Assembly (NCBI RefSeq): GCF_011317445.1
Contig: NZ_JAAAPL010000003.1
Coordinates: 186,001 to 250,000, forward strand
Length of the DNA stretch: 64,000 bases
Source of the DNA: Chelativorans multitrophicus
GTDB taxonomy: Bacteria; Pseudomonadota; Alphaproteobacteria; Rhizobiales; Rhizobiaceae
Direction: 5' to 3'
Shown here: piece after piece, positions 10,542 to 18,786 of the stretch
Layout of the letters: each line of letters begins with the position of its first letter
Position numbering within the stretch: the stretch's first letter is position 1
Made by a program: the position numbers and the translations under genes
Notes under the pieces: model-generated
Databases searched by the model: none
Told to the model about the DNA's origin: nothing
The model's input: the letters and a program-made list of their open reading frames with translations, nothing else

Positions 10542-10607
10542 AGGCTCCGAAATCGATCTGCTTCAGCGCTTCTGCCATAGCGGGGAGGAGCACGCAACAC
10601 GACAGCC

Positions 10608-11105
10608 TCAGCGTGGTTTTTCGCGGCGCATCAGAAGCGTGGCTGAAGCCAGCAGTGCGAAGCCGAGGAGTTTTACGCAGGCGATGATGATGTGCCCAGT
10701 TTCCCAGCGCAGGCGCACGGCGCTGAAATTTTCCGGCAACGGGCCAAGCCGCCACGTGGCGAGTTCCGCATTGGCCGGAGCTACGACAGTCAGCCAGATA
10801 ACGAGGCTTGCGAGATACAGAAGGCTGCCTGATAACGCCAGCCGGAATGCCCTGCGCTCACCGCGCCCGATAAGCCAGGTTACGACGAAGCCGAGCAGGA
10901 TGGCGCTGAGATCGATCGGGCCGCCCAGGATCCCAAAAAGGAGGAACTGGGCGTGAAACACGGTCGCTTCACGCCAAAGCTCGGGCGGCCAAATCAAGAG
11001 TCGGGGTGGCGCCTCCATCAAATGCGCGAAGGAAAGGCCGAGGCTGAGCGCCATTACGGTCAGCGTCAGCAGCGAAAAGATGAAGCCTGAGCGAGACAGC
11101 GGCAT
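10608..11105 (-). CDS. Small integral membrane protein (DUF1772/anthrone-oxygenase-like)
   Basis: A 165-residue protein with four predicted membrane helices (about 7-27, 50-73, 83-107 and 137-158). The layout, including a conserved-looking first helix followed by HLMEAPPRL, resembles DUF1772/anthrone oxygenase-like membrane proteins. No catalytic function can be assigned. It is preceded by the broken ornithine cyclodeaminase remnant and so lies at a likely rearrangement point in an otherwise conserved core region. Confidence 0.65.
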   Translation of the reverse strand: MPLSRSGFIFSLLTLTVMALSLGLSFAHLMEAPPRLLIWPPELWREATVFHAQFLLFGILGGPIDLSAILLGFVVTWLIGRGERRAFRLALSGSLLYLASLVIWLTVVAPANAELATWRLGPLPENFSAVRLRWETGHIIIACVKLLGFALLASATLLMRREKPR

Positions 11106-11159
11106 CAGATTCCCAAGCCAGTATCGGACCGGATTGTTCCCGATTCTGGACGGCGACGC

Positions 11160-11453
11160 TCAGCGCCTGTCGTCCATCAGCAGGTAAAGGCCCATGACGG
11201 CCGGTTTGCCGATGCTGTTGTTATCCGGCGAGACGGTGACGATCTTCACGCCGATATGACCGTCCTGCTCGGCCGAAAAATCTGTCCAGGCGGGCATCAG
11301 GAGCAGCGTCAGGTCGTTCCCCTGCGGATGCGAAATCGTATGGTGGTGCCGCACCGGTTGCACAGCGCCGTTGGCAAAAGCGTTGCGCAAGGTCTCCACC
11401 AAGCCCCGATAGGTGAGGCACCGGTCGATATCTGCCGCAGAAATCGTGATCAT
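11160..11453 (-). pseudogene. Truncated ornithine cyclodeaminase N-terminal fragment
   Basis: An open frame of 97 residues that resembles the first third of an ornithine cyclodeaminase/mu-crystallin family protein (about 315 residues). It shows the N-terminal helix ITISAADIDRCLTYRGLVE and the strand VKIVTVSPDNN followed by GLYLLMDD, where the family continues with the substrate and NAD domains. Here it stops after MDDRR. The next bases do not continue the family in another frame, so this looks like a deletion end point rather than a simple frameshift. It lies ten bases before lapA's stop in the sppA-ihfB-lapA row. It is probably non-functional. Confidence 0.7.
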
Positions 11454-11462
11454 AGGGCGGAT

Positions 11463-11786
11463 CTATGCATCCGTCCTGACAATGGCGGTCGGGCTTGTCT
11501 CCGGCATCGTCCTGACGCGCAGCCGTTCAATCTCCTGCCCGCGCTCTCGGGCGAGTTTGCGATAACGCCCCTGCCGGAACCAGGTGATGGCAGCGCCGAC
11601 AATCATGCCCAGAATGAGGGTAAGGAAAAGATAAACGAAAAGCGGCAATTCCACCGTGAGGGCGGGGTTACCTGGATTGAACGGATCGATCGTAAAGGGT
11701 GCAACGGCCCGGTTTGCCACTGCAAGTGCGATCAGGATGATCGCCAAGGGCAAAATGATGAGCACGAGCACGGCCCGATTGAGCAT
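11463..11786 (-). CDS. lapA: LapA/DUF1049 family membrane protein
   Basis: A 107-residue protein with two membrane helices (about 5-25 and 45-66) and a basic, Arg-rich cytoplasmic tail with coiled-coil character (about 70-95). This is the LapA (lipopolysaccharide assembly protein A, DUF1049) pattern. In enterobacteria LapA helps regulate LpxC turnover; in rhizobia the role is untested. It lies directly behind ihfB and sppA on the same strand, a common alphaproteobacterial order. Confidence 0.85.
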   Translation of the reverse strand: MLNRAVLVLIILPLAIILIALAVANRAVAPFTIDPFNPGNPALTVELPLFVYLFLTLILGMIVGAAITWFRQGRYRKLARERGQEIERLRVRTMPETSPTAIVRTDA

Positions 11787-11822
11787 TCGAGGGTATCCTT
11801 CGATTCGACGCCAGAAAGAGCG

Positions 11823-12107
11823 CTACTCGTCCGCGTTCAGACGTTCCCTCAGTTCCTTCCCGGTTTTGAAGAAGGGAACCCATTTTTCCTCCACATGCAC
11901 GGATTCCCCGGTACGTGGATTGCGCCCCGTTCGTGCGGGGCGGTTTTTCACCGAAAACGCGCCGAAGCCACGCAGTTCGACGCGGTTGCCCTGCGCCAGC
12001 GCCTCCGTGATCTCATCAAAAATGGCATTGACGATGTTTTCGACATCACGAAGAAACAGGTGCGGATTGCGATTGGCAATTGTTTGCACGAGTTCGGACT
12101 TGATCAT
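11823..12107 (-). CDS. ihfB: Integration host factor subunit beta
   Basis: DNA-bending architectural protein of the HU/IHF family, 94 residues, the usual size. The N-terminal helices begin [29 protein letters not shown] is the beta-arm sequence with the conserved Pro that intercalates in the minor groove, and [14 protein letters not shown] forms the last helix. It acts as a heterodimer with IhfA encoded elsewhere and often assists sigma-54 promoters, which is of note because rpoN lies 3.5 kb away. Flanked by sppA and lapA. Confidence 0.95.
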   Translation of the reverse strand: MIKSELVQTIANRNPHLFLRDVENIVNAIFDEITEALAQGNRVELRGFGAFSVKNRPARTGRNPRTGESVHVEEKWVPFFKTGKELRERLNADE

Positions 12108-12160
12108 GTTTATAACCGCCGCTCCGATTGACCTGATATTCCCCTGAATTTATTCTCTTT

Positions 12161-13129
12161 TTAATCCCGCAACCCCGCATTTTCAGGTTGCCAGAGCGAC
12201 AGGAGACCGTCAAGGAAGATGTGTTCCATTCCGAGACGGTCAAGCAGCATTGTTGCCTGAGGCAGGCCGAGCGCGTTTGCCAGCCACGCCGCCACGGAGG
12301 TTGGGAGGAAAATCGACCCGCTTGAACTCCGCGGCTTCCACTCGACGACGTTCAGCTCCGCACTAAGCCCTTGGTCGACAAGCCAGGCCTGCGCCTCGTC
12401 CTCTCCACCGAGAGCGTCGACCAGCTTCCGCTCGAGCGCCTGCCGGCCGGTGAAAATTGATCCGTCGGCGAGTGCCACCACCTCGTTGCGCGGCAGCTTG
12501 CGCCTTTGACTGATGAGATCCACGAACCAGTTATAGCTGTCGTTGATCATGCCCGCGAGCATCTGCCGCTCTTGATCCGTTGTGGGATTGAACGGGGATG
12601 GCTCCGCCTTGAGTGGGGAGGACTTCACCTCTTCCACCTTGACGCCCAGCTTGCTCAAGAGGTCAGTCACATCAGGATATTGAATGATGACGCCGATCGA
12701 GCCGACGATCGACGTCTGGCGCGCAACGATATGATCCGCCGCGCTTGCGACCATGTAGCCGGCCGAAGCGGCCAACGTGCCCACCTGGGCGACCACCGGC
12801 TTGGCCTCGGCGAGCTGACGGATCGCCTCGTAGATCGCTTCCCCTCCCGCCGTCGTGCCGCCGGGAGAATCGACGGTGACGATCACGCCCTGGACAGCGC
12901 TCGATTCGCGCACGTCCTCAAGGACATCCAGAAGATCCTTGTCTTCTAGAATCGTGCCCTCGATTCGGACCTGAGCAATATGCGGGCCGGCTGCCAAGGT
13001 ATCGCCGTACAGCCAGCGTGCGGACGCGATGACTGCCAGGGCAAGTACCAGGAATGCTGCGGCCCGCCAGAAGGTGAGTTTGCGCCGCAGGCGCCTGCGG
13101 TCGATGAGATCGTCGGCTCGGGTGGACAT
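12161..13129 (-). CDS. sppA: Signal peptide peptidase SppA (short form)
   Basis: Inner-membrane serine protease that degrades cleaved signal peptides. The 322-residue length matches the single-domain (36K) form. A membrane anchor is at about 18-40. The S49-family fold follows, with VTVDSPGGTTAGGEAIYEA, the YMVASAADHIV segment carrying the nucleophilic serine region, and GSIGVIIQYP. The catalytic Lys lies in the region after ISQRRKLPRNEV. It is the first gene of the row sppA-ihfB-lapA and is divergent from lptC. Confidence 0.92.
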   Translation of the reverse strand: MSTRADDLIDRRRLRRKLTFWRAAAFLVLALAVIASARWLYGDTLAAGPHIAQVRIEGTILEDKDLLDVLEDVRESSAVQGVIVTVDSPGGTTAGGEAIYEAIRQLAEAKPVVAQVGTLAASAGYMVASAADHIVARQTSIVGSIGVIIQYPDVTDLLSKLGVKVEEVKSSPLKAEPSPFNPTTDQERQMLAGMINDSYNWFVDLISQRRKLPRNEVVALADGSIFTGRQALERKLVDALGGEDEAQAWLVDQGLSAELNVVEWKPRSSSGSIFLPTSVAAWLANALGLPQATMLLDRLGMEHIFLDGLLSLWQPENAGLRD

Positions 13130-13246
13130 TGGAGGCTCTTGCGCTCACATAAAGGATCACTTGCCTTTTAGACGAAGCTGCGCATATGAGCTACCCATGT
13201 TCGCTCTGTGTGCGCCCAATGCTCAGTTCTATTCGCGGCTAAGCCT

Positions 13247-13274
13247 TTGAAGGCGACCTGAAATCGGCCATAAT
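13247..13274 (+). promoter_or_regulatory. Likely sigma-70-type promoter for lptC operon
   Basis: TTGAAG (13247-13252) and CATAAT (13269-13274) are separated by 16 bases. Both are five-of-six matches to the -35 and -10 consensus. The promoter lies in the 285-base divergent gap between sppA and lptC and would give a leader of about 130 bases. No other clear element was seen in that gap. Confidence 0.5.
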
Positions 13275-13414
13275 GCGGTGGCACGGCTAAAAGGGGTGGG
13301 ACAGCACATGCAGGGTGCGATAGGAAGCGGCGAGAGCAGCAGTGCTGCGGAGGGCGCGGATAGGCCGGGGGTGGATAGTCGCAAAGCGCCCTTTCGTTCG
13401 TCAGGAGTAGAGCG

Positions 13415-14122
13415 TTGAACAGCATCGCCAAGGCGGAAACCAGCGGCATCGCCGCGCAGGCAGTTAAACGCAGCGAACGCGGAGCGGAGGCTTTTGCCCG
13501 TGCCGCCCGTCACTCCCGCCGCGTCCGTGTGCTCAAATTTGTGTTGCCGGCGGTAGCGGTGGCGATCTCCGGCCTGTTTCTGGGCTATTCCCTTATTGCG
13601 CCGACCGGAATTCATGCACTAAATCTCGATTCAGCGACGATCGAGGGCGGCAGCCTGGTGATGCACAATCCTTCCCTCAATGGCTTCACCAGCGGAAACC
13701 TTCCCTACAGCGTTACCGCTGCGCTGGCGCGTCAGGAAGTTGGCGCCGATTCAGGACCAATCGAACTCGAGAAGATCCAGGCGACGCTTCCGATCGATTC
13801 CGGGCGTCAGGCGTTGGTCACGGCTGGCGGCGGTGTGTTCAATCAGGCGACGAACCAGCTTTTGCTGAACAATGCGATCACCGTGGAGTCGAACGCCGGC
13901 ATATCTGCGCAGTTGAAATCCGCCGCTGTCGATATGTCATCCGGCAATCTCAGCACCGATGAGCCGGTCGACATCGAAGTGAACGGCATGCGGGTCCGCG
14001 CCAAAAGCTTTCATACCGTTGACGGTCTCGAAAGACTTGTGTTCGAAAATGGAGTGCGCCTGGAGATTGATCCGGCTAGCGTGAGAAGAGCACAGGAAGA
14101 AGGGACCGCAGGTGATGGGTAG
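13415..14122 (+). CDS. lptC: LPS export system periplasmic protein LptC
   Basis: Bitopic inner-membrane protein of the lipopolysaccharide transport bridge; it receives LPS from LptB2FG and passes it to LptA. Its 235 residues have a membrane anchor at about 44-66 and a beta-jellyroll periplasmic part. The start is TTG at 13415 with AGGAG eight bases upstream. The stop overlaps the start of lptA. The order lptC-lptA-lptB-rpoN is standard in this group; lptF and lptG are not in the window. Confidence 0.9.
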   Translation: MNSIAKAETSGIAAQAVKRSERGAEAFARAARHSRRVRVLKFVLPAVAVAISGLFLGYSLIAPTGIHALNLDSATIEGGSLVMHNPSLNGFTSGNLPYSVTAALARQEVGADSGPIELEKIQATLPIDSGRQALVTAGGGVFNQATNQLLLNNAITVESNAGISAQLKSAAVDMSSGNLSTDEPVDIEVNGMRVRAKSFHTVDGLERLVFENGVRLEIDPASVRRAQEEGTAGDG

Positions 14123-14672
14123 GGTTCATGGCTTGGCTTTTGCGATGGGCCTTTTGATGCTCTGGCCCGCAGGGGGGCTTGCGCAGACCAGCGAATCAAG
14201 GCCCAGCCAGCTTGGCCTTAATCTCTCGAGTGATGAGCCTATCCAGATCGACGGTGCGCGCGTCGAGGTGGACCAGACGCAAAATCTCGCAACCCTGACC
14301 GGCGATGTCCAAGTTGTGCAGGGGCCGACCCTGCTGAAGACCGCCCGCCTGAAGATCTTTTACGCCGAAGGCAGCGGACTGCCTACGAGCGGGGCCGCCA
14401 ATATCAAGCGGCTTGAAGCCGATGGCGGTGTGTATGTGAAGTCGGAAACTCAAGTCGCCACCGGCGACCAGGGTACCTTCGATATGGGTACGGAGGTGCT
14501 CGTTCTTTCCGGCAAGGAAGTTGTCCTTACCGAGGGTGAAAACGTCATCGTCGGGTGCAAACTCACCGTGCAGATGAAGACAGGTCAGGCCACCTTGGAG
14601 AGCTGCAAGGACGGAGGTTCCGGCGGGCGTGTTCGCATGCTGCTCACCCCCAGCTCCCAAAACCGACAGTAA
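14115..14672 (+). CDS. lptA: LPS export system periplasmic bridge protein LptA
   Basis: Periplasmic OstA-domain protein that polymerises head-to-tail to carry LPS to the outer membrane. Its 185 residues carry a signal peptide (about 1-24, ending GGLAQ). Repeated beta strands follow: [42 protein letters not shown] and [11 protein letters not shown]. The ATG at 14115 is chosen over the adjoining GTG at 14112; AGGGA lies nine bases before it. The gene overlaps lptC. Confidence 0.9.
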   Translation: MGRVHGLAFAMGLLMLWPAGGLAQTSESRPSQLGLNLSSDEPIQIDGARVEVDQTQNLATLTGDVQVVQGPTLLKTARLKIFYAEGSGLPTSGAANIKRLEADGGVYVKSETQVATGDQGTFDMGTEVLVLSGKEVVLTEGENVIVGCKLTVQMKTGQATLESCKDGGSGGRVRMLLTPSSQNRQ

Positions 14673-14680
14673 GAACGCCC

Positions 14681-15466
14681 GTGGCATTTCTCCAGTCGCG
14701 CGCTTCCGGAAAGCCAGATCCCAATTCGGTGCCCGAGCCTTACAAGGGCACTTTGATCGCCCGTGGCCTCACGAAATCCTATAAGAACCGGCAGGTCGTA
14801 AGCGGCGTTTCCCTCGGGGTGCGCGCGGGCGAGGCCGTGGGCCTTCTTGGGCCGAATGGCGCGGGAAAAACCACCTGCTTCTATATGGTCACGGGGCTTG
14901 TGCCGGTCGATCAAGGCACGATCCACATAGACGGATATGACGTTACCTCCATGCCCATGTATCGCCGGGCGCGGTTGGGCATCGGCTATCTGCCGCAAGA
15001 GGCCTCGATTTTTCGAGGCTTGAGCGTCGAAGCGAATATCCGCGCCATCCTTGAAGTGGTCGAGCGGAGCCGCAAGGAGCGCGAGCGCACGCTCGATGCG
15101 CTGCTTGAGGAGTTTCATATCAGCCATTTGCGCAAGTCGTCGGCCATCTCGCTGTCAGGCGGCGAGCGGCGCCGCCTCGAAATCGCCCGCGCATTGGCCA
15201 GCAAACCGAATTTCATGTTGCTCGATGAACCCTTTGCCGGGATCGATCCTATCGCGGTTACGGATATCCAGCAGCTGGTGCGGCATCTGACCGCGCGCGG
15301 CATCGGGGTGCTCATCACGGACCACAATGTCCGCGAAACACTGGGTTTGATCGACCGGGCCTATATTATCCATGCCGGCCAGGTGCTTACCCATGGGCGG
15401 CCGGACGATATCGTCGGCAACCCCGACGTGCGTCGCCTCTATCTTGGCGAGGGCTTCACGCTCTAA
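14681..15466 (+). CDS. lptB: LPS export ABC transporter ATP-binding protein LptB
   Basis: Cytoplasmic ATPase that powers LPS extraction from the inner membrane as LptB2FG. The 261-residue protein has Walker [10 protein letters not shown], the Q-loop in [10 protein letters not shown], signature [15 protein letters not shown], Walker [13 protein letters not shown] and H-loop [12 protein letters not shown] at 14681, nine bases after the lptA stop, gives the normal family length with a short N-terminal tail. An upstream ATG in the same frame lies inside lptA and would add non-family sequence. Confidence 0.93.
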   Translation: MAFLQSRASGKPDPNSVPEPYKGTLIARGLTKSYKNRQVVSGVSLGVRAGEAVGLLGPNGAGKTTCFYMVTGLVPVDQGTIHIDGYDVTSMPMYRRARLGIGYLPQEASIFRGLSVEANIRAILEVVERSRKERERTLDALLEEFHISHLRKSSAISLSGGERRRLEIARALASKPNFMLLDEPFAGIDPIAVTDIQQLVRHLTARGIGVLITDHNVRETLGLIDRAYIIHAGQVLTHGRPDDIVGNPDVRRLYLGEGFTL

Positions 15467-15507
15467 CCACAAATACTGCCGTCCCGCGCTGCAAAAGCAA
15501 TCCAACA

Positions 15508-15524
15508 TTGGCCCGGTGCTTGAC
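15508..15524 (+). promoter_or_regulatory. Sigma-54-like (-24/-12) sequence upstream of rpoN
   Basis: TTGGCCCGGTGCTTGAC matches the sigma-54 consensus YTGGCACGNNNNTTGC with correct spacing, but GA replaces the key GC at -12. It overlaps the TTGACA of the sigma-70-type promoter. Binding by RpoN here would therefore block rather than start transcription; this is inference. Confidence 0.35.
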
Positions 15525-15548
15525 AAGCAAATATCGGGCCAGTTTTAT
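15520..15548 (+). promoter_or_regulatory. Likely sigma-70-type promoter for rpoN
   Basis: TTGACA (15520-15525, perfect) is followed after 17 bases by TTTTAT (15543-15548, four of six). It lies 42 bases before the rpoN start codon in the 123-base gap after lptB, so rpoN can be expressed independently of the lpt genes. Confidence 0.55.
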
Positions 15549-15589
15549 CGCCATAAGCAGAAAAGCCCGTGAAGTGGGTAAAGGACGGA

Positions 15590-17071
15590 ATGGCGCTTTC
15601 AACCGGCATACAGTTGCGGCAGTCCCAATCGCTGGTCATGACGCCCCAGCTGCTGCAGTCTATCCGGCTGCTGCAGCTGACACATATCGAGTTGGAGCTG
15701 TTCATATCCGAGGAGATCGAGCGCAATCCGCTCCTCGATCTTGTCGATGCGAGCGAGGAGGTGCCCGCAAGCGTCCTTGAGGAGAGATTTGCCTCGCCGG
15801 ACAGCGCCGCGGATATTGCCGAGCGGCTGGACACCTCGCCCGAAGATCTGTTTCCAGATGACCCGGACGTGCGGGACACAATAGGGCCGGATCTCATGGC
15901 CCAGTGGCGCTCCGCCGCCGGAAATGGGCTCGTCGCGACGGGCGAGGATTGGAATCTGGAGGAGACGACGGCCGCGCCGGCTACCTTGCGCGACCATGTT
16001 CGCGAGCAGATCGTTCTCGCCTTTCCCGATCCGGTCTTGAAGCTGATCGCCGAGGAGCTGCTGGATGGACTGGACGATGCCGGCTATTTCACGGGCGACC
16101 TGAACGAGATCGCCGAACGCTTGGCTGCCGAGACGGTGCTGGTGGAGCGGGTGCTTTCGATCTGCCAGACCTTTGATCCCCCCGGCCTGTTCGCCCGCAC
16201 GCTTGCCGAATGCCTTGCGCTGCAATTGAAGGCGCGGGATCGTCTGGATCCTGCCATGCAGGCGATGCTTTCGCGTCTTGATCTGCTTTCAAGGCGCGAT
16301 TTTGCTTCTTTGAAGAAAGTCTGCGGCGTGGACGAGGAGGACCTCGTGGAGATGCTGGCGGAAATCCGCTCGCTCGATCCCAAGCCCGGCACGGCCTTCT
16401 CGTCGGCACCCGCCGAACCTGTCCTGCCGGATGTGATCGTGCGGCCCTCCGCCGGGGGAGCATGGGCGATCGAGCTCAATCCGGAAGTGCTGCCACGCGT
16501 GCTCGTTAACGAGACATATTTCACGGCCGTTTCCACGCGGGCCGGCAAAGAGGAGAAAGCCTTTCTTTCCGAGTGCCTTCAAAGTGCCAACTGGCTGACT
16601 CGCAGCCTGGAGCAGCGGGCAAGGACCATCCTGAAAGTTGCCTCCGAGATCGTGCGCCAGCAGGATGCGTTTTTCGTGAATGGCGTTCGGCACCTGCGTC
16701 CGCTGACGCTGAAAATGGTGGCTGATGCGATCGAAATGCACGAATCGACCATCAGCCGCGTCGCCACCAACAAATACATGATGACGCCTCGCGGTCTCTT
16801 CGAACTGCGCTACTTCTTCACGACTGCCATTGCCGCCGCCGACGGAGGCGATGCGCATTCGGCGGAGGCGGTGCGTGACCGGATCCGGCAGCTTGTGGAG
16901 GCGGAAGACCCCAACGAAGTGCTTTCCGACGATACGATTGTCGAGGTTCTGCGAAAGGACGGAATTGATATCGCCCGCAGGACGATAGCAAAATACCGGG
17001 AGGCGATGAACATCCCGTCGTCGGTTCAGCGCAGGCGCGAGAAGAGGGTGCTCGCCCGAGCCGGCGCATGA
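15590..17071 (+). CDS. rpoN: RNA polymerase sigma-54 factor RpoN
   Basis: Alternative sigma factor for enhancer-dependent promoters (nitrogen, dicarboxylate and other functions). Region I is Gln/Leu-rich (LRQSQSLVMTPQLLQSI, then RLLQLTHIELELF) and contacts the activator. An acidic region II follows, then the core-binding and DNA-binding domains. The RpoN box ARRTIAKYREAM lies near the C-terminus. ATG at 15590 with AAAGGA upstream gives 493 residues; an in-frame GTG at 15569 is less likely. The gene is followed by hpf and ptsN as in most Proteobacteria, where PtsN often modulates RpoN-linked functions. Confidence 0.96.
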   Translation: MALSTGIQLRQSQSLVMTPQLLQSIRLLQLTHIELELFISEEIERNPLLDLVDASEEVPASVLEERFASPDSAADIAERLDTSPEDLFPDDPDVRDTIGPDLMAQWRSAAGNGLVATGEDWNLEETTAAPATLRDHVREQIVLAFPDPVLKLIAEELLDGLDDAGYFTGDLNEIAERLAAETVLVERVLSICQTFDPPGLFARTLAECLALQLKARDRLDPAMQAMLSRLDLLSRRDFASLKKVCGVDEEDLVEMLAEIRSLDPKPGTAFSSAPAEPVLPDVIVRPSAGGAWAIELNPEVLPRVLVNETYFTAVSTRAGKEEKAFLSECLQSANWLTRSLEQRARTILKVASEIVRQQDAFFVNGVRHLRPLTLKMVADAIEMHESTISRVATNKYMMTPRGLFELRYFFTTAIAAADGGDAHSAEAVRDRIRQLVEAEDPNEVLSDDTIVEVLRKDGIDIARRTIAKYREAMNIPSSVQRRREKRVLARAGA

Positions 17072-17076
17072 CCGCA

Positions 17077-17103
17077 TCGAGGCTCGACTTCGTGCCTCGA
17101 TTT
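17077..17103 (+). terminator. Possible weak terminator after rpoN
   Basis: TCGAGGC (17077-17083) and GCCTCGA (17094-17100) form a 7-bp stem with a 10-base loop, followed by only three T residues six bases after the rpoN stop. It is a weak intrinsic terminator at best and may allow read-through to hpf. Confidence 0.4.
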
Positions 17104-17130
17104 GACAAGAGTCGGCGAAACCACTAGAAG
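17102..17130 (+). promoter_or_regulatory. Possible promoter for hpf-ptsN
   Basis: TTGACA (17102-17107) is followed after 17 bases by TAGAAG (17125-17130, four of six). It lies just behind the rpoN stem-loop and would give a leader of about 170 bases before hpf. Confidence 0.4.
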
Positions 17131-17303
17131 CCCGCCGCCAGAGGACGGCAGGATCGGTCATCTATCCTTCTTCCGGGTTAAGCGGGGTAAAATCGAATCT
17201 CCACTGGACGGACTTTAATTTGCTGCCGCAGAACCTTGTATGCGCGGGCCACGGGTATAAACTCGGATCTGTTGGTATCCTGACCAGGAAAGGTCGTTCT
17301 CTC

Positions 17304-17864
17304 ATGGGCCTCCGCATTTCTGGCAAACATATGGACATCGGCGCGGCGTTTCGCACACGGATCGAAAGCCGGATCGTCGAAGCGATGGAGAAATATTTCG
17401 ACGGCGGTTTTTCAGGGCGTGTGGCGGTGGAAAAATCGCGCGGACGCTTCACCGCCGACTGCTCTGTCCACCTCGATACGGGCGTGGTCCTGCAGTCCAC
17501 AGGCGAGGCCCACGATCCTCAACTCGCCTTTGGGACAGCTGCCGAGCGCATAGAGAAGCAGCTTAGGAGATACAAGCGAAAGCTGAAATCGCATGCGGCC
17601 GGCCAGAATGGGAACGGCCGTTTGGCAGAAGATCGGGTGGTGGAACCGGCCCAGGAAGATCGGGAGGATTTCGCCGATGATCTTGCACCGGCGGTGGCTG
17701 CCGAATTCCTCGCGCCGTTCAAAGCCTCCGCTGCAATGGAACTAGATATGAAGGACAGCCCTGTTTTTGTTTTCCGCATTTCAGGCAGCAATGCCGGGAA
17801 AACCGTCTATCGGCGTGCCGATGGCAATATCGGATGGATCGATCCTTCCGCTACAAACGGATAG
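17304..17864 (+). CDS. hpf: Ribosome hibernation-promoting factor, long form
   Basis: Binds the 30S subunit and promotes 100S ribosome dimers in stationary phase. The protein has 186 residues with an N-terminal RaiA/YfiA domain (about 1-100; MGLRISGKHMDIGAAF) and a C-terminal dimerisation domain (about 125-186; SPVFVFRISGSNAGKTVYRR), so it is the long type that dimerises ribosomes without RMF. The frame is open upstream, but ATG 17304 matches the family start and has GGAAAGG about ten bases before it. Confidence 0.93.
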   Translation: MGLRISGKHMDIGAAFRTRIESRIVEAMEKYFDGGFSGRVAVEKSRGRFTADCSVHLDTGVVLQSTGEAHDPQLAFGTAAERIEKQLRRYKRKLKSHAAGQNGNGRLAEDRVVEPAQEDREDFADDLAPAVAAEFLAPFKASAAMELDMKDSPVFVFRISGSNAGKTVYRRADGNIGWIDPSATNG

Positions 17865-17912
17865 GCTGGGCCGCCGGCCCGTCAAAGGGAATGGCAAGCA
17901 GGGGAATATGAA

Positions 17913-18377
17913 ATGGATCTGAGCGATCTTATCGAGCCTTCGGCGATCCTGCCTGCCTTGAAGGCGAATTCCAAAAAGCAGGTGTTGCAGCTGCTGGCGG
18001 AGAAAGCCGCTGAGCGAACCGGTCTGCCGGAACGCGAAATCTTCGAAACCATCCTGCAACGGGAAAAACTTGGCTCCACCGGGGTCGGCAACGGTATTGC
18101 CATCCCGCATGGGAAGCTTCCCGGCATCAAGCAAATCACCGGCGTTTTCGCCAGGCTGGAAACGCCGGTGGAATTCGATTCGCTCGACGATCTTCCCGTC
18201 GATCTGGTGTTCCTGCTGCTTGCGCCGGAGGGCGCAGGAGCCGATCATTTGAAGGCACTTTCGCGCATTGCCCGTGTGCTGCGCGACGCGGATACGACCG
18301 CTAAGATACGCGGCACGCGCGACGCCGCCGCCATCCACACCTTCTTGTCGGAAGCTCCCGCCTCGAACGCTGCCTGA
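17913..18377 (+). CDS. ptsN: PTS IIA-like nitrogen regulatory protein PtsN
   Basis: EIIA-Ntr of the nitrogen phosphotransferase system, a cytoplasmic phospho-relay protein not used for sugar import. Its 154 residues are normal length. His66 in IAIPHGKLP is the phosphorylation site, preceded by GSTGVGNG. Its donor chain (PtsP, NPr) is not in the window. It is the third gene of the rpoN-hpf-ptsN block, 48 bases after hpf, with GGGGAA upstream of the ATG. Confidence 0.95.
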   Translation: MDLSDLIEPSAILPALKANSKKQVLQLLAEKAAERTGLPEREIFETILQREKLGSTGVGNGIAIPHGKLPGIKQITGVFARLETPVEFDSLDDLPVDLVFLLLAPEGAGADHLKALSRIARVLRDADTTAKIRGTRDAAAIHTFLSEAPASNAA

Positions 18378-18391
18378 ATTCGGAGTCCTTT

Positions 18392-18416
18392 CGCCACGCA
18401 AACCGCTTGCGTGGCG
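18392..18416. terminator. Strong stem-loop between convergent genes
   Basis: CGCCACGCAA and TTGCGTGGCG form a perfect 10-bp stem with a 5-base loop, 15 bases after the ptsN stop and 22 bases from the end of the convergent DUF1150 gene. There is no T-run on either strand, so it may act in transcript stabilisation or with Rho rather than as a simple intrinsic terminator. Confidence 0.55.
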
Positions 18417-18437
18417 CGTCATCCCATAGTTTGCCGT

Positions 18438-18695
18438 CTAGTGAAGACTGACGGGCTTGAGATCGTTCTGGAAAGCACCTGCAAGCGCCGCGTCGCGCTG
18501 GTCGGCCAGCAGAATCGGCTGCCCGTTGGCCGCGAAGAGCGCCCATAGCTTCGTGCCGGGAGTCATGTCGGGCATTCCCGGGAACTTCACCTTGAGCTCA
18601 TCGGCGTCCATCTCCCGCATGTAAGCGATTGCGCCTTCACCCAAATTGGCCAGCTGCTGCTGGGTAACTGTGAACTTGGTTCCATTGTTGGTCAT
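18438..18695 (-). CDS. DUF1150 family protein
   Basis: Small acidic protein of 85 residues with no signal peptide or membrane helix. The segment LANLGEGAIAYMREMDADEL, followed by TKLWALFAANGQPILLADQRDAALA, is the DUF1150 pattern known from Rhizobiales and other alphaproteobacteria. Function unknown. It lies 91 bases downstream of the small heat-shock gene on the same strand, a pairing frequent in this order that suggests a heat- or stress-related role. Confidence 0.8.
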   Translation of the reverse strand: MTNNGTKFTVTQQQLANLGEGAIAYMREMDADELKVKFPGMPDMTPGTKLWALFAANGQPILLADQRDAALAGAFQNDLKPVSLH

Positions 18696-18786
18696 TTCAG
18701 CCTCCTATTTGGCGGGCCGTCTTTCAAGACCAACCCACTCAAGAGCTTTGTGGTTCCGGTGGAAATGATAGAACCGGCCCGGATCA

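Noticed and set aside
10492-10578. 28-codon minus-strand frame ending just inside the rRNA methyltransferase gene, with plausible-looking amino acids
   Set aside because: It has no ribosome site, overlaps the methyltransferase start and has no recognisable family.
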